Part shown: piece after piece, positions 51,454 through 60,588 of the stretch
Numbering within the stretch: position 1 is the stretch's first letter
Layout of the letters: every line of letters starts with the position of its first letter
Assembly: GCA_965203865.1 (NCBI GenBank)
Contig: OZ241916.1
Span: 1,302,001-1,366,000 of the forward strand
DNA length: 64,000 bases
Reading direction: 5' to 3'
Source of the DNA: G965200765 sp965203865
GTDB lineage: Bacteria > Pseudomonadota > Gammaproteobacteria > Arenicellales > JAJDZL01
Translations under genes and position numbers: made by a program
Notes under the pieces: model-generated
The model's input: the letters and a program-made list of their open reading frames with translations, nothing else
Told to the model about the DNA's origin: nothing
The model's database searches: none

Positions 51454-52467
51454 ATGTACGACATATCGGATTTTCTTAAACCGCGAACTATCACAGTTGA
51501 CGCTATAACCAACAAGAAGGCGAAAATTACGCTGGAGCCTTTGGAAAGAGGATTTGGGCATACGCTTGGAAACGCTCTTCGCCGTGTATTGCTTTCATCA
51601 ATGCCAGGTGCGGCTATCACCGAAGTAAGTATTGAAGGTGCACTGCATGAATACACGGTGTTGGAGGGAGTTCGCGAAGAAGTAATTGAAATTTTAATGA
51701 ATCTCAAGAATATCGCGATCAAAATGGAAGGGAAGGGGCGAGATAATATTGTTCTGAAACTCCACAAGAAAGGACCTTGCGTAGTTACAGCTGCCGATAT
51801 TCAATTGACTCATGATATTGAAATCATTGACGAAGACCACGTAATTGCTCATCTTCAAAGCGGCGGCGAGTTAAACATGGACATAACAGTGACTCAAGGC
51901 AGAGGCTATCGAGTGCTGGATATGGCAGCGAATATTGACGGTTCATCCACTATTGGAGAAATGAAGGTGGATGCATACTATACTCCCATTCGTAAAGTTT
52001 CCTATACGGTTGAGAATGCACGAGTCAAGCAAAGAACGGATTTGGACAAGTTGATTTTGCATGTTGAAACCAACGGAACTATTGATCCTGAAGAAGCTAT
52101 TCGCCATGCGGCTACCATTCTTCATTCTCAAATAGATGTTTTTGCCAACCTGCAGGAGACCGTTGAAGAAGAAGAAGTAATTGAAGAACCGGAGTTCGAC
52201 CCATTGCTCCTGAAGCCGCTGGATGAATTAGAACTAACTGTGCGGTCTGCGAACTGTTTGAAAGCTGAGAATATTCACTATATTGGCGACTTGGTACAAA
52301 AAACAGAAGTGGATTTGCTGAAAACACCAAATTTAGGGAAAAAATCCCTGGTTGAGATCCAAGAATTGCTTGCCGAGCGAAATCTTTCTCTTGGTCAAAC
52401 ACTTGAAAATTGGCCGCCAGCATCATTGCGTACTGAAACAAAGTTACTTGAACGAATGGGAGACTAG
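51454..52467 (+). CDS. rpoA: DNA-directed RNA polymerase alpha subunit
   Basis: The 337-residue alpha subunit dimerises to start polymerase assembly. The N-terminal domain includes TLEPLERGFGHTLGNALRRV and LLSSMPGAAITEVSIEGALH; the C-terminal domain, which binds UP elements and activators, includes LTVRSANCLKAENIHYIGDL and NLGKKSLVEIQELLAERNLS. Confidence 0.98.
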   Translation: MYDISDFLKPRTITVDAITNKKAKITLEPLERGFGHTLGNALRRVLLSSMPGAAITEVSIEGALHEYTVLEGVREEVIEILMNLKNIAIKMEGKGRDNIVLKLHKKGPCVVTAADIQLTHDIEIIDEDHVIAHLQSGGELNMDITVTQGRGYRVLDMAANIDGSSTIGEMKVDAYYTPIRKVSYTVENARVKQRTDLDKLILHVETNGTIDPEEAIRHAATILHSQIDVFANLQETVEEEEVIEEPEFDPLLLKPLDELELTVRSANCLKAENIHYIGDLVQKTEVDLLKTPNLGKKSLVEIQELLAERNLSLGQTLENWPPASLRTETKLLERMGD

Positions 52468-52473
52468 CTAATC

Positions 52474-52854
52474 GTGAGACATCGAAAATCAGGTAGACAT
52501 CTCAATCGAACTTCCAGTCATCGTAAGGCGATGATGCGGAACATGGCGGCGTCATTGTTTCGGCATGAGCAGATTAAAACCACTGTTCCAAAGGCCAAAG
52601 AGTTGCGCAGATTTGCAGAGCCGTTGATCACGCTAGCCAAAAAGCCCTCGCTAGCAAATCGACGCAATGCCTATGCAGCACTTCGGGACCGAGAAATGGT
52701 GCAAAAGCTATTTGAAACTCTGGCAGTGCGATATCAAGAACGTCCTGGCGGATATATTCGTATTTTGAAGTGTGGTATCCGTGCAGGTGATGCCGCCCCT
52801 ATGGCTTATGTTCAGTTGGTAGATTCGGACATATTTGGTGATTCGGAGGAATAG
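52474..52854 (+). CDS. rplQ: 50S ribosomal protein L17
   Basis: The 126-residue L17 reads MRHRKSGRHLNRTSSHRKAM and KAKELRRFAEPLITLAKKPS, ending GDAAPMAYVQLVD. The start is GTG at 52474. It is the last gene of the ribosomal run; no clear terminator is seen after it. Confidence 0.98.
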   Translation: MRHRKSGRHLNRTSSHRKAMMRNMAASLFRHEQIKTTVPKAKELRRFAEPLITLAKKPSLANRRNAYAALRDREMVQKLFETLAVRYQERPGGYIRILKCGIRAGDAAPMAYVQLVDSDIFGDSEE

Positions 52855-53013
52855 GGATTTTTTGTTTGCCATCGTTCCCGTAGAATTATCATAAGTTGAA
52901 AGAAGCAAAGAGAAACAATTGCATCACTAGCAAGTTAAATTGCTGGAATGTGCCTTGTGTGAAAACCTGAAAATTTGCGATTTATTGATTTTTCCTTGAA
53001 AGGTTTAATCTCT

Positions 53014-53631
53014 ATGGATGCAAACGCAATATTGGAATTTTGGTTTGGTAGTGAACCACTCACTCGAGAGACTTACGCTGAGCGTCGACAGCTCTGGTTC
53101 GGCGGCCCGGAAAGCTTTGATAGAGAAATCCGGGATAGGTTTAAACCTTGGATTGAACTTGCCGCCAAGGGCGAATTTTCGCATTGGCAAAATAGTGCAA
53201 GACCAGCACTTGCCCTGATTATTCTGCTAGACCAGTTCCCGCGTAATATCTACAGAGGCACAGCCAAAGCATTTCAATACGACACCAACGCGCTGGAAGT
53301 CACGCACAGGCTAATCAATTCCGGAGCGGATATGGAGTTGATTTTCTATGAACGAGTTTTTGCGTATTTGCCACTGGAACATTCTGAAGACATTGCGATA
53401 CAGAAGTTGTCGGTTGAAAAGTTTACAAATCTGGTTGAATTTGCCAAGAATGAATCTTTCGGAGATGTGGTGGTAGAGTCTCAACAGTATGCTCAAATGC
53501 ACTACGATATAGTTGAAAAGTTCGGACGCTTCCCTCATCGGAATGAAATATTAGGCAGAGTATCAACAGCTGATGAACTGAATTACCTGGAATCTGGTGG
53601 AGAAACATTCGGTCAAACCAAGAAGGATTGA
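53014..53631 (+). CDS. DUF924 family protein
   Basis: The 205-residue soluble protein has the DUF924 signatures: the N-terminal ILEFWFGSEPLTRETYAERR, LWFGGPESFDREIRDRF, LALIILLDQFPRNIYRGTAK and FYERVFAYLPLEHSEDI. The family is all-helical and related to TPR-like folds; its biochemical role is not known. ATG 53014 (MDANAILEFWF) is chosen over a start 13 codons upstream because it matches the family. Confidence 0.88.
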   Translation: MDANAILEFWFGSEPLTRETYAERRQLWFGGPESFDREIRDRFKPWIELAAKGEFSHWQNSARPALALIILLDQFPRNIYRGTAKAFQYDTNALEVTHRLINSGADMELIFYERVFAYLPLEHSEDIAIQKLSVEKFTNLVEFAKNESFGDVVVESQQYAQMHYDIVEKFGRFPHRNEILGRVSTADELNYLESGGETFGQTKKD

Positions 53632-53860
53632 TTTAATTTTCGGCCATAAATCGCAAAGAAAAAAGCAGGCTGATTTCCAGAAATTGGTATCAAAAGGGCG
53701 TGAAATGATCGCTTGCTTTGATTCTAGCAGTATCTATTTCGTAAGATTTTCAGGAAGTATATAATTTCCAATAGATTTATAACTCACAATTGGACTTACT
53801 TTGGGATATTAATGGGAATAATATACATGACTCCCCATAGAACTGTTATAATACATTGAT

Positions 53861-55060
53861 ATGATAAGGACTTTTACATACAAAGCAAGAATGTCAGCAG
53901 ACTGCTACCGGAATCTGGAAGAGTTTCTGAATCAGCAGACCATGCTTTGGAATTGTGCTTTAGAAGAACGCAAGGGGGCATACGAGAAGCAGGGTATAGG
54001 TATTTCTTATCTTGATCAGCAAAAGTCTTTAACCAAGATAAGAGAAGAAGACGAATGGTTCAGCAAGTTTCACTGCTCGTCCCAAAGAACCTGCTTGAGA
54101 AGACTGGAGAAAGCGTTTAAAAGATTCTTTGGCAGAGTAAAGAAAGGAGAGAGGCCGGGTTTTCCAAGGTTCAAGTCAAGGAACAGGGGAATCAAGTCTT
54201 TTGAGACAGATTCTTTTCGTATTCATAAGGCGGGCCCTTGGCACTGTGTCCGAATCAAGGGAATGGGAAAGTTCAGGTTCAAGGGAGAATTGAAAGGAGA
54301 AGCCAAGCTCCTTAGAATTGTAAAGACTCCTATAAGGATTAAAATGCAACTTGTCTGTAAATTGCCGGATATGGAAATTGTAGATGAAAGAGCTCCTGTA
54401 GGAATAGATGCCGGAGTTCTAAACAGGGTTAGTCTTTCCAATGGAGTACAAGTTTCCAAGAGAAAAGTTGACAGAATCAAGTTAAAATCCTTGCAGAAAA
54501 GAGTTTCCAAGTCTGTAAAAGGTTCCAACAGCAGGAAGAAGAAGGTTCTTGCTTTAAGCAAGGAGTGGCAAAGAGTCAGGGAAAAGAATAAAGGATACCT
54601 GCATGAACTGACTACAAGTTTAGTCAAGAATCAGACTTCCAAATTCTACATAGAAGACTTGAAAGTTAAGAATATCACAGCTACTGGCGGTAGCCGTAAA
54701 ACCGGAATGAATCGTTCTATATTGGATCAAACGTGGGGAGACTTTAATGAGATGCTAAGCTACAAGGCTGAGAGTGCCGGTGGCTTCGTGCATAAAGTCA
54801 ACCCTAAGTTTACATCCCAAACTTGTTCAAGTTGTGAAAGCAGGCCTGAAGAAAAGATAGGCTTGTCTGTACGCATGTACGAGTGTCAATCTTGTGGATA
54901 CAAGGAGGACAGGGATGTAAACGTAGCAATAAATGTTCTTCGTGTCAGGTTAACCGGCACTTTGGGCGGGAGGCCCGAAGCACAGGAAGAAGGAAGAATT
55001 AAAGCATTCATTGGAATGCCTACTGCGCAGAACAGTAGGCCAGCCTACTCTTTTGGGTAG
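53861..55060 (+). CDS. TnpB-type RNA-guided nuclease/transposase accessory protein (OrfB of IS200/IS605)
   Basis: The 399-residue protein starts MIRTFTYKARMSADCYRNLE. It has the helix-turn-helix N-terminal part, the split RuvC-like site with aspartate in PVGIDAGVLNRV (about 183), glutamate in FYIEDLKVKN (about 265) and aspartate in EDRDVNVAINVL (about 350), and a zinc ribbon CSSCESRPEE to CQSCG. No TnpA gene is present, so it is of the solitary IS1341 type. TATAAT at 53847-53852 lies 8 bp before the ATG. The stop codon is 2 bp before mdh, so any right end or guide RNA scaffold must lie in the 3' end of the gene. Known TnpB proteins cut DNA under guidance of an RNA from their right end; activity here is inferred. 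Confidence 0.9.
   Translation: MIRTFTYKARMSADCYRNLEEFLNQQTMLWNCALEERKGAYEKQGIGISYLDQQKSLTKIREEDEWFSKFHCSSQRTCLRRLEKAFKRFFGRVKKGERPGFPRFKSRNRGIKSFETDSFRIHKAGPWHCVRIKGMGKFRFKGELKGEAKLLRIVKTPIRIKMQLVCKLPDMEIVDERAPVGIDAGVLNRVSLSNGVQVSKRKVDRIKLKSLQKRVSKSVKGSNSRKKKVLALSKEWQRVREKNKGYLHELTTSLVKNQTSKFYIEDLKVKNITATGGSRKTGMNRSILDQTWGDFNEMLSYKAESAGGFVHKVNPKFTSQTCSSCESRPEEKIGLSVRMYECQSCGYKEDRDVNVAINVLRVRLTGTLGGRPEAQEEGRIKAFIGMPTAQNSRPAYSFG
55017..55039 (+). other. Perfect hairpin at the 3' end of the TnpB gene
   Basis: GCCTACTG and CAGTAGGC form an 8-bp stem with a 7-base loop close to the stop codon. Subterminal hairpins mark IS200/IS605 ends and the guide-RNA scaffold of TnpB, so this is the likely right-end structure. 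Confidence 0.5.
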
Positions 55061-55062
55061 TT

Positions 55063-56052
55063 ATGTATATGATTCCCAACACACCAGTACGAGTAGCAAT
55101 CACAGGAGCAGCAGGGCAAATCAGCTACAGTCTGTTGTTTCGCATTGCATCAGGAAATATGCTTGGTGCAAACCAACCGGTAATTCTTCAATTGCTGGAA
55201 ATTCCAGCCGCTATTGAAGCACTCAAAGGCGTTGTAATGGAACTTGATGATTGTGCGTTTCCTCTACTGAAGGGTGTAATTGCAACGGATGATTCAGAAA
55301 AGGTTTTTGGTGATGCAGATTATGTGATTATGGTAGGTGCAAGACCGAGAGGGCCGGGAATGGAACGTAGCGATTTGCTGGAAGCCAACGCAAAAATCTT
55401 TTCTTCGCAAGGAAGGGTATTGGACCAGTGTGCGAGTCGGAATGTAAAAGTTCTAGTAGTTGGCAATCCTGCTAACACAAACGCATTAATCGCCATGAAT
55501 CAGGCAAGTCGTCTGAATGCATCACAATTTACAGCTATGACCCGTTTGGACCATAATCGTGCAGTCAGTCAGTTGTCCCAAAAGACAGGTGAATCGTCAA
55601 CAGCTATTAAACGAGTTACAATCTGGGGCAACCATTCGTCAACTCAATATCCGGATATTCACCATACCATGGTGAACGAGAAACGGGCTCTGGAACTCGT
55701 GAGCGAAGACTGGATGAACAATGAATTTATTCCAACTGTTCAAAAGCGAGGGGCTGCAATAATCAATGCTAGAGGATTATCAAGTGCGGCATCCGCTGCA
55801 TCTGCTGCTATTGATCATATTCGAACATGGGAATTTGGCACCGATGAAGGAGATTGGACAAGTATGGCAATCGTTAGCGACGGAGCGTACGAAGTTTCGG
55901 ACGGGTTAATCTATTCATTTCCGGTTACTTGCAACAATGGAGAGTATTCGGTTGTTGATAATTTGGAAATCAACGCCTTTAGTCGAGAAAAAATGCGAGC
56001 AACTGAACAGGAACTGAGCGAAGAGCGGGATGCTGTTCGACACTTGCTTTAA
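55063..56052 (+). CDS. mdh: Malate dehydrogenase
   Basis: The 329-residue enzyme interconverts malate and oxaloacetate with NAD. The nucleotide site is VAITGAAGQISYSLLFRIAS; substrate arginines lie in VGARPRGPGMERSDLL, the catalytic aspartate/arginine in MTRLDHNRAVSQL and the catalytic histidine in IWGNHSSTQYPD. This is the 330-residue group typical of many proteobacteria. ATG 55063 begins 2 bp after the TnpB stop (ATG 55069 is an alternative start), so its own upstream region has been replaced by the mobile element and no good ribosome binding site is visible. Confidence 0.95.
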   Translation: MYMIPNTPVRVAITGAAGQISYSLLFRIASGNMLGANQPVILQLLEIPAAIEALKGVVMELDDCAFPLLKGVIATDDSEKVFGDADYVIMVGARPRGPGMERSDLLEANAKIFSSQGRVLDQCASRNVKVLVVGNPANTNALIAMNQASRLNASQFTAMTRLDHNRAVSQLSQKTGESSTAIKRVTIWGNHSSTQYPDIHHTMVNEKRALELVSEDWMNNEFIPTVQKRGAAIINARGLSSAASAASAAIDHIRTWEFGTDEGDWTSMAIVSDGAYEVSDGLIYSFPVTCNNGEYSVVDNLEINAFSREKMRATEQELSEERDAVRHLL

Positions 56053-56136
56053 TATTTAACTCAGTGAATTTCCAACATCCGTAACTTTGCTATTGTCGGA
56101 CAAGATTCAATACAAATATCAGTAATTTGAGGTTTA

Positions 56137-56155
56137 CCGAATATCAGATATTCGG
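56137..56155. other. Hairpin between convergent mdh and the FGGY kinase gene
   Basis: CCGAATAT (56137-56144) and ATATTCGG (56148-56155) form an 8-bp stem with a 3-base loop in the 178-bp gap between converging genes. No T-run follows on either strand, so termination here is uncertain. Confidence 0.35.
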
Positions 56156-56230
56156 GTAGCCAAGCGTAAGTTTGATTTTGTGCAGAGGGGTTCTGGCTAT
56201 TCTTAAAGCATGCTGTAATATCGCATACTT

Positions 56231-57691
56231 TTAATATCTCCAACTACGACATCTTTCAACAGCCATTGCAAATCGTTCCTTTTCTGCCCCCATATTACGA
56301 TTAGGGGAATAAAACTCTGAATAACTTGGTGATTGTTCAATAAACAAATTTTGTACCAACCCAAGTTCGGTACAACCCAATAATGCAAGTTTTGCAGTTC
56401 CGTACGCAGTAATTTCAGAAGTTTCTGGTATGACGATTTTGCGTTGGACAACATCCGCGAAAAATTGGCAGTAGTATGGATTTTTTGACAAACCTCCATC
56501 AATTGGCAATTTTTCTGGAATGCTAATCATTTCAGTTAATTTATCAATCAACTGACCTGCTCTGAGTGCAATCCCTTCCACAACAGATTGGCAAAGATCT
56601 TCCTTGCTTGTGTTCAAGTTCATACCTAACCATAAAGCGGATGCAGAACGTTCCCAGTAAGGACATCCTAGTCCTGAAAGTGCGGGTACAAATACCAAGC
56701 CCCTTGAAATGGCAGATTTGGCTTGAAATTGATTCAGCGAGTCAACAGAGTCTGCAAGCGATGTACCTATTAACCAGTCAATCGCAGAACCCGCCGCATA
56801 CAAACCAGCATCAACAGCATATGAGATAGATTCTCTATTCAACTGCCATGCTACGGTAGGGAGAAGTCCTTGGTTAGGTTCATTTACAATTTTCGAGCCT
56901 GTATTGGCAAGTGCAAAGGCGCCTGTACCAAAAGTTATTTTTGTGTCGCCCGGATTTTTACATCCATGTCCGTAAAGAGCCGCTTGTTGATCAACAATAT
57001 TTGCAACAACCGGGCAATTGAAGTCAGCAGCAACTCCAAAATCATGAATTGTCGGGTAAATTTCGGGCAAAACTTCTACAGGCACTCCAAATAAATTACA
57101 TAGTTCTTGGTCCCATTGAAGATTTTTCAGGTTCATTAAACTGGTACGGGAAGCCGTTGAGACATCCGTAGCAAACACTCCTGTAAGCCGGTCCAAAAAG
57201 AAAGAGTCTGTCGTGCCGATTCGCAATCTCTTTTTTTTAAGAAGAGTATTGGCTTCGGGTATGTGGTCAAGAATCCACTTCATTTTTGATGCGGAAAAAT
57301 ACGGATCAAGAGGTAATCCAGCCAAATTAACAGTCAGTTCTTCAGCACCGTCCAACTTCAATCTGTCAATATTCGATTGTGTTCTCAGGTCTTGCCATAC
57401 AATTGCATTGTATATGGGAGTGCCTGTGAACCCATCCCATGCAACAATGGTTTCACCTTGATTGTCGACCCCCATAGCGCATATTTTCTGATTGTCAGAT
57501 GCCCGACAAGCTTGTTCAATTCCTGATCGGACATTGCTGAGCAATTCTTCAGGGTCATGTTCCACCCATCCGGCTTGGGGTCGTATTTGATGATGCTGAT
57601 TGTTAGAAATCAGCTGAAAATCGCCATTTTCTTTCAGTAATGCGGTTTTTGTACCAGTTGTCCCTTGATCAATGGCTACTATAGTGTTCAT
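56231..57691 (-). CDS. FGGY-family carbohydrate kinase, glycerol kinase-like
   Basis: The 486-residue kinase resembles GlpK: the ATP site IVAIDQGTTGTKTALL, the segment YNAIVWQDLRTQ, PYFSASKMKWILDHIP, DQQAALYGHG, FGTGAFALANTG and the adenosine motif PIDGGLSKNPY. Most glycerol contacts of E. coli GlpK are kept (Glu84, Trp103, Tyr135, Asp245, Phe270 equivalents), but the position of Arg83 is glycine (NQGETIVAW against NQRET). It is the last gene of a minus-strand operon with an ABC transporter and an FAD oxidoreductase. Glycerol or another polyol is the likely substrate. Confidence 0.85.
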   Translation of the reverse strand: MNTIVAIDQGTTGTKTALLKENGDFQLISNNQHHQIRPQAGWVEHDPEELLSNVRSGIEQACRASDNQKICAMGVDNQGETIVAWDGFTGTPIYNAIVWQDLRTQSNIDRLKLDGAEELTVNLAGLPLDPYFSASKMKWILDHIPEANTLLKKKRLRIGTTDSFFLDRLTGVFATDVSTASRTSLMNLKNLQWDQELCNLFGVPVEVLPEIYPTIHDFGVAADFNCPVVANIVDQQAALYGHGCKNPGDTKITFGTGAFALANTGSKIVNEPNQGLLPTVAWQLNRESISYAVDAGLYAAGSAIDWLIGTSLADSVDSLNQFQAKSAISRGLVFVPALSGLGCPYWERSASALWLGMNLNTSKEDLCQSVVEGIALRAGQLIDKLTEMISIPEKLPIDGGLSKNPYYCQFFADVVQRKIVIPETSEITAYGTAKLALLGCTELGLVQNLFIEQSPSYSEFYSPNRNMGAEKERFAMAVERCRSWRY

Positions 57692-57724
57692 TGCTCTTTG
57701 CGGTATTTAGAAAAGTCAATGAGT

Positions 57725-58543
57725 TCATTTGCCGGGTATGCCAATGCGTACCAAGCCTGTACGTATTAACGCATACAGTGCTATTAATCCTAAAAAGACA
57801 AGTGCATTAACTATAGATGCCAGTGCATACAATTCAGGTTCAATCCCATGTCGCAAAGTTCCCCATGCGATTGTCGGCAGGGTAGGGATTGCCCCAAGGT
57901 TGTAGAAAGAAATTTCGAAATTGTTGAAAGCAAGTAGAAAGCAAACTACAAATGCTCCCAGTACGGCCGGCCAAACATTAGGCAAGGTTACTTCCCGAAA
58001 GCAACGAATTGGCTTGGCACCGAAAACCATTGCTGCTTCATCAAGCCGCCAATCGTAACGAACGAGCTGAGCCATTAAAACCAAAAACGCAAAAGATATC
58101 CCATAGGCGGAGTTTGCAAGCACAGCGGAGCTGATATTGCCGGGTAGTCCAAGTACATTTCTGTTGAACATCAAAGTAGAAATACCAATAAGAACTTGGG
58201 CCACGAAAAGCGGAGACAAATACAATCCAACTATCCACACTCGTCCTCGAAATGGATATCGTAATATTCCAATCGCAGCAATCATGGAAAGCAACGCAGC
58301 AATGCATCCACTGCCAATTCCGATAATCAAGCTATTACGTAGTCCGGTATGGAAATCACTCATGATTCGTAATCTGCCATACCACTCCCAAGTAAACTCT
58401 GGTGGAAACGGCCAGACACTGTTTTCCACGAAAGAAAGATAAACAATGTAAAAAATCGGAAAATACAAAAAAGCGTATAAAATCAATAGCATTACGCTTT
58501 GAATTCCAACTGTTACATTAGCTTTTGGGTTTACTGCCGACAT
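57725..58543 (-). CDS. ABC transporter permease (PotC-like)
   Basis: The 272-residue inner-membrane protein has about six hydrophobic segments (LLILYAFLYFPIFYIVYLSF first; LIIGIGSGCIAALLSMIAAI) and the EAA loop DEAAMVFGAKPIRCFREVTL with LPNVWPAVLG, which contacts the ATPase. This is the second permease type of the spermidine/putrescine and Fe(III) transporter group. It starts one base after the first permease gene stops. Confidence 0.92.
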   Translation of the reverse strand: MSAVNPKANVTVGIQSVMLLILYAFLYFPIFYIVYLSFVENSVWPFPPEFTWEWYGRLRIMSDFHTGLRNSLIIGIGSGCIAALLSMIAAIGILRYPFRGRVWIVGLYLSPLFVAQVLIGISTLMFNRNVLGLPGNISSAVLANSAYGISFAFLVLMAQLVRYDWRLDEAAMVFGAKPIRCFREVTLPNVWPAVLGAFVVCFLLAFNNFEISFYNLGAIPTLPTIAWGTLRHGIEPELYALASIVNALVFLGLIALYALIRTGLVRIGIPGK

Positions 58544-58544
58544 A

Positions 58545-59429
58545 TTATTTTCCGATGCCTGTAAAACCGCTTCGTTTTAGATTCATAGTTCTTGCAATGA
58601 TTAGAATAATAATTAAGGCAACGGTGAACATAACAACTCCCATGGCTGAACCAAGTGCCCATGTTCCGGTTGCTCCGAATTGGTGGTCAAGAATGTTTCC
58701 ATAAAGCGCACCGTCAACACCACCAAGAAACTTTGGTGTTACTGTAGCCGCTAGCGATGGAATGAACACAAGAATGAATCCAATCATTGTTCCGATTCGG
58801 TTTAGCGGCCAGGTTATCTCAAAGAAAGCCCTGAAAGGTCTGGCGCCGCAGACTTTCGCAACTTCAAGCAATTCAAAGTCAAAATTCAGGAGCGATAGAT
58901 ATATTGAAAGAAGTATGAAAGGAATCCAGAGGTAGACTAGTCCAATTGCGGTTGCAACGTGGGAATACATCAATACTTGAATAGGTTCTATACCAAAATT
59001 CATTAATCCCATGTTTAGCAAACCAATGGGGCCTAAAATATGCTGAATTGATGTAACTCGAAGAATAATTCCTGTCAGAAAGGGGGTTGCTGTTAGAAGA
59101 ATGAGAATGAGTCTATAGCGACCTCCGTTTTTTGCGATTAGGTAAGCCACTGGATATGCATACAGCAGACAAATTATGGAAACACACAACGCCATTATCA
59201 GTGAGCGGAGCAGGAATTGTAGATAAATACCGGCAGTTAGAATCGTGGAGTAGTTTTCAAGATTCCATTCTGCGAATAGTTCGTATCGCTCGGTTTTCCA
59301 AAAACTGAATATCACGATGGAAATGAGGGGTATCACCAGAAACACTAGCACTAGTAGAGCACCTGGCAATGTTAGGGCGTAAAATCGAAACTTGCGCGAA
59401 TGTATTACGCAGTTGAATATGTTAATCAT
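58545..59429 (-). CDS. ABC transporter permease (PotB-like)
   Basis: The 294-residue permease has about six hydrophobic segments, beginning LPGALLVLVFLVIPLISIVI, and the EAA loop LEVAKVCGARPFRAFFEITW. It overlaps the ATPase gene by 4 bp (ATGA), so translation of the two is probably coupled. Confidence 0.92.
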   Translation of the reverse strand: MINIFNCVIHSRKFRFYALTLPGALLVLVFLVIPLISIVIFSFWKTERYELFAEWNLENYSTILTAGIYLQFLLRSLIMALCVSIICLLYAYPVAYLIAKNGGRYRLILILLTATPFLTGIILRVTSIQHILGPIGLLNMGLMNFGIEPIQVLMYSHVATAIGLVYLWIPFILLSIYLSLLNFDFELLEVAKVCGARPFRAFFEITWPLNRIGTMIGFILVFIPSLAATVTPKFLGGVDGALYGNILDHQFGATGTWALGSAMGVVMFTVALIIILIIARTMNLKRSGFTGIGK

Positions 59430-60499
59430 TTCGAATTACTTAAATAGCAGTCCCCGGCATTGACCGCCCATGAAATATGGACTTCGCTATTTCGTTCAAC
59501 AAAAGGTTGTTCACTTGTGGCACTAACTACAACTGTAGCATCTTCGGCAATTTCAACAATATAGTCAGAATACTGACCTTTGAATATGACATCTCGCAAT
59601 CGTCCCCGCAATTGCGCACGATCTGACTTGTCTGTAGCTGATTCATTGAATTCAATTCGTTCACCTTTGATGTAGAGTTCAATATTGTCGCCGGTCTTCG
59701 CTTCAGCAGGCGCTTGAACTCGTACATTCTGTTGATGCCACTCAAAACTACTGTCATTTAACAATTTGCCTGCGAGACGATTTGCTGAGCCAACGAAAGA
59801 AGCTACAAAAGGACTATCGGGTCGAGAGTAGAGTTCCAGTTTCGGCCCTATTTGCTCTATCCTACCGTGATTCATTACCGCCATGCGGTCACTCATGGTT
59901 AAGGCTTCTTCCTGGTTATGAGTGATATAAATGAAAGGAATACCCAATTCAATCTGATAGCGGCGGACTTCCACCTCCATTTCCTTTCTTAATTCTCGGT
60001 CGAGATTTGCTAGCGGTTCATCAAGCAAAAGCAACGTAGGACGAGCTACCAAACCGCGGGCCAGTGCGACTCGCTGTTTTTGTCCGCCCGACAATTGATA
60101 TGGATATCGCTCTCCCAATCCTTCCAATCGAACAAGATTCATCACCCATTCAAGTTGTTTGCGTTGTGCTTCTTTGTCAGTGCCTTGCATTTTCAATGGA
60201 AAAATAATGTTTTCAGCAACTGTACGATGTGGAAACAGAAGGAAATCTTGAAATACCATTCCCAATCCGCGGTTGTAAGGCGGCTGGCGAGTTATATCTT
60301 GATTATCAATTGTGACGGACCCAGTATCAGGCGATTCCAGACCTGCAATAATTCGAAGCAATGTAGTTTTCCCCGAACCGGACGGTCCTAGCAATGCAAA
60401 GAATTCCGTTTGCTGAATTTCGAGAGTGAGACTTTGAACCGCCTCTACATCTCCAAACTTCTTTGATATGTTATTGAGTTTGAGTACTGATTCAGTCAA
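59426..60499 (-). CDS. ABC transporter ATP-binding protein (PotA-like)
   Basis: The 357-residue ATPase has Walker A LLGPSGSGKTTLLR, the Q-loop VFQDFLLFPHRTVAENI, the signature LSGGQKQRVALARGL, Walker B LLLLDEPLANLD and the switch ITHNQEEALTMSD, followed by a C-terminal TOBE domain (about 240-357). The start is taken as TTG 60499 (reading MTESVLKLNNISKKFG), 7 bases after GGAG; an in-frame TTG at 60550 would add 17 residues encoded by a hairpin. Confidence 0.92.
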   Translation of the reverse strand: MTESVLKLNNISKKFGDVEAVQSLTLEIQQTEFFALLGPSGSGKTTLLRIIAGLESPDTGSVTIDNQDITRQPPYNRGLGMVFQDFLLFPHRTVAENIIFPLKMQGTDKEAQRKQLEWVMNLVRLEGLGERYPYQLSGGQKQRVALARGLVARPTLLLLDEPLANLDRELRKEMEVEVRRYQIELGIPFIYITHNQEEALTMSDRMAVMNHGRIEQIGPKLELYSRPDSPFVASFVGSANRLAGKLLNDSSFEWHQQNVRVQAPAEAKTGDNIELYIKGERIEFNESATDKSDRAQLRGRLRDVIFKGQYSDYIVEIAEDATVVVSATSEQPFVERNSEVHISWAVNAGDCYLSNSK

Positions 60500-60522
60500 A
60501 TCACGACTCCAAGTCAAATTGA

Positions 60523-60551
60523 TTTGGGGAGCACAACATGCGCTCCCCAAA
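60523..60551 (-). terminator. GC-rich hairpin between binding protein and ATPase genes
   Basis: TTTGGGGAGC (60523-60532) and GCTCCCCAAA (60542-60551) make a perfect 10-bp stem with a 9-base loop. There is no U-run, so it may reduce read-through or protect the upstream mRNA, giving more binding protein than transporter, as known from other ABC operons. Confidence 0.5.
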
Positions 60552-60588
60552 ATTATGCTTGTTTTAGCCGATTATTTCAGCAGCAAAT

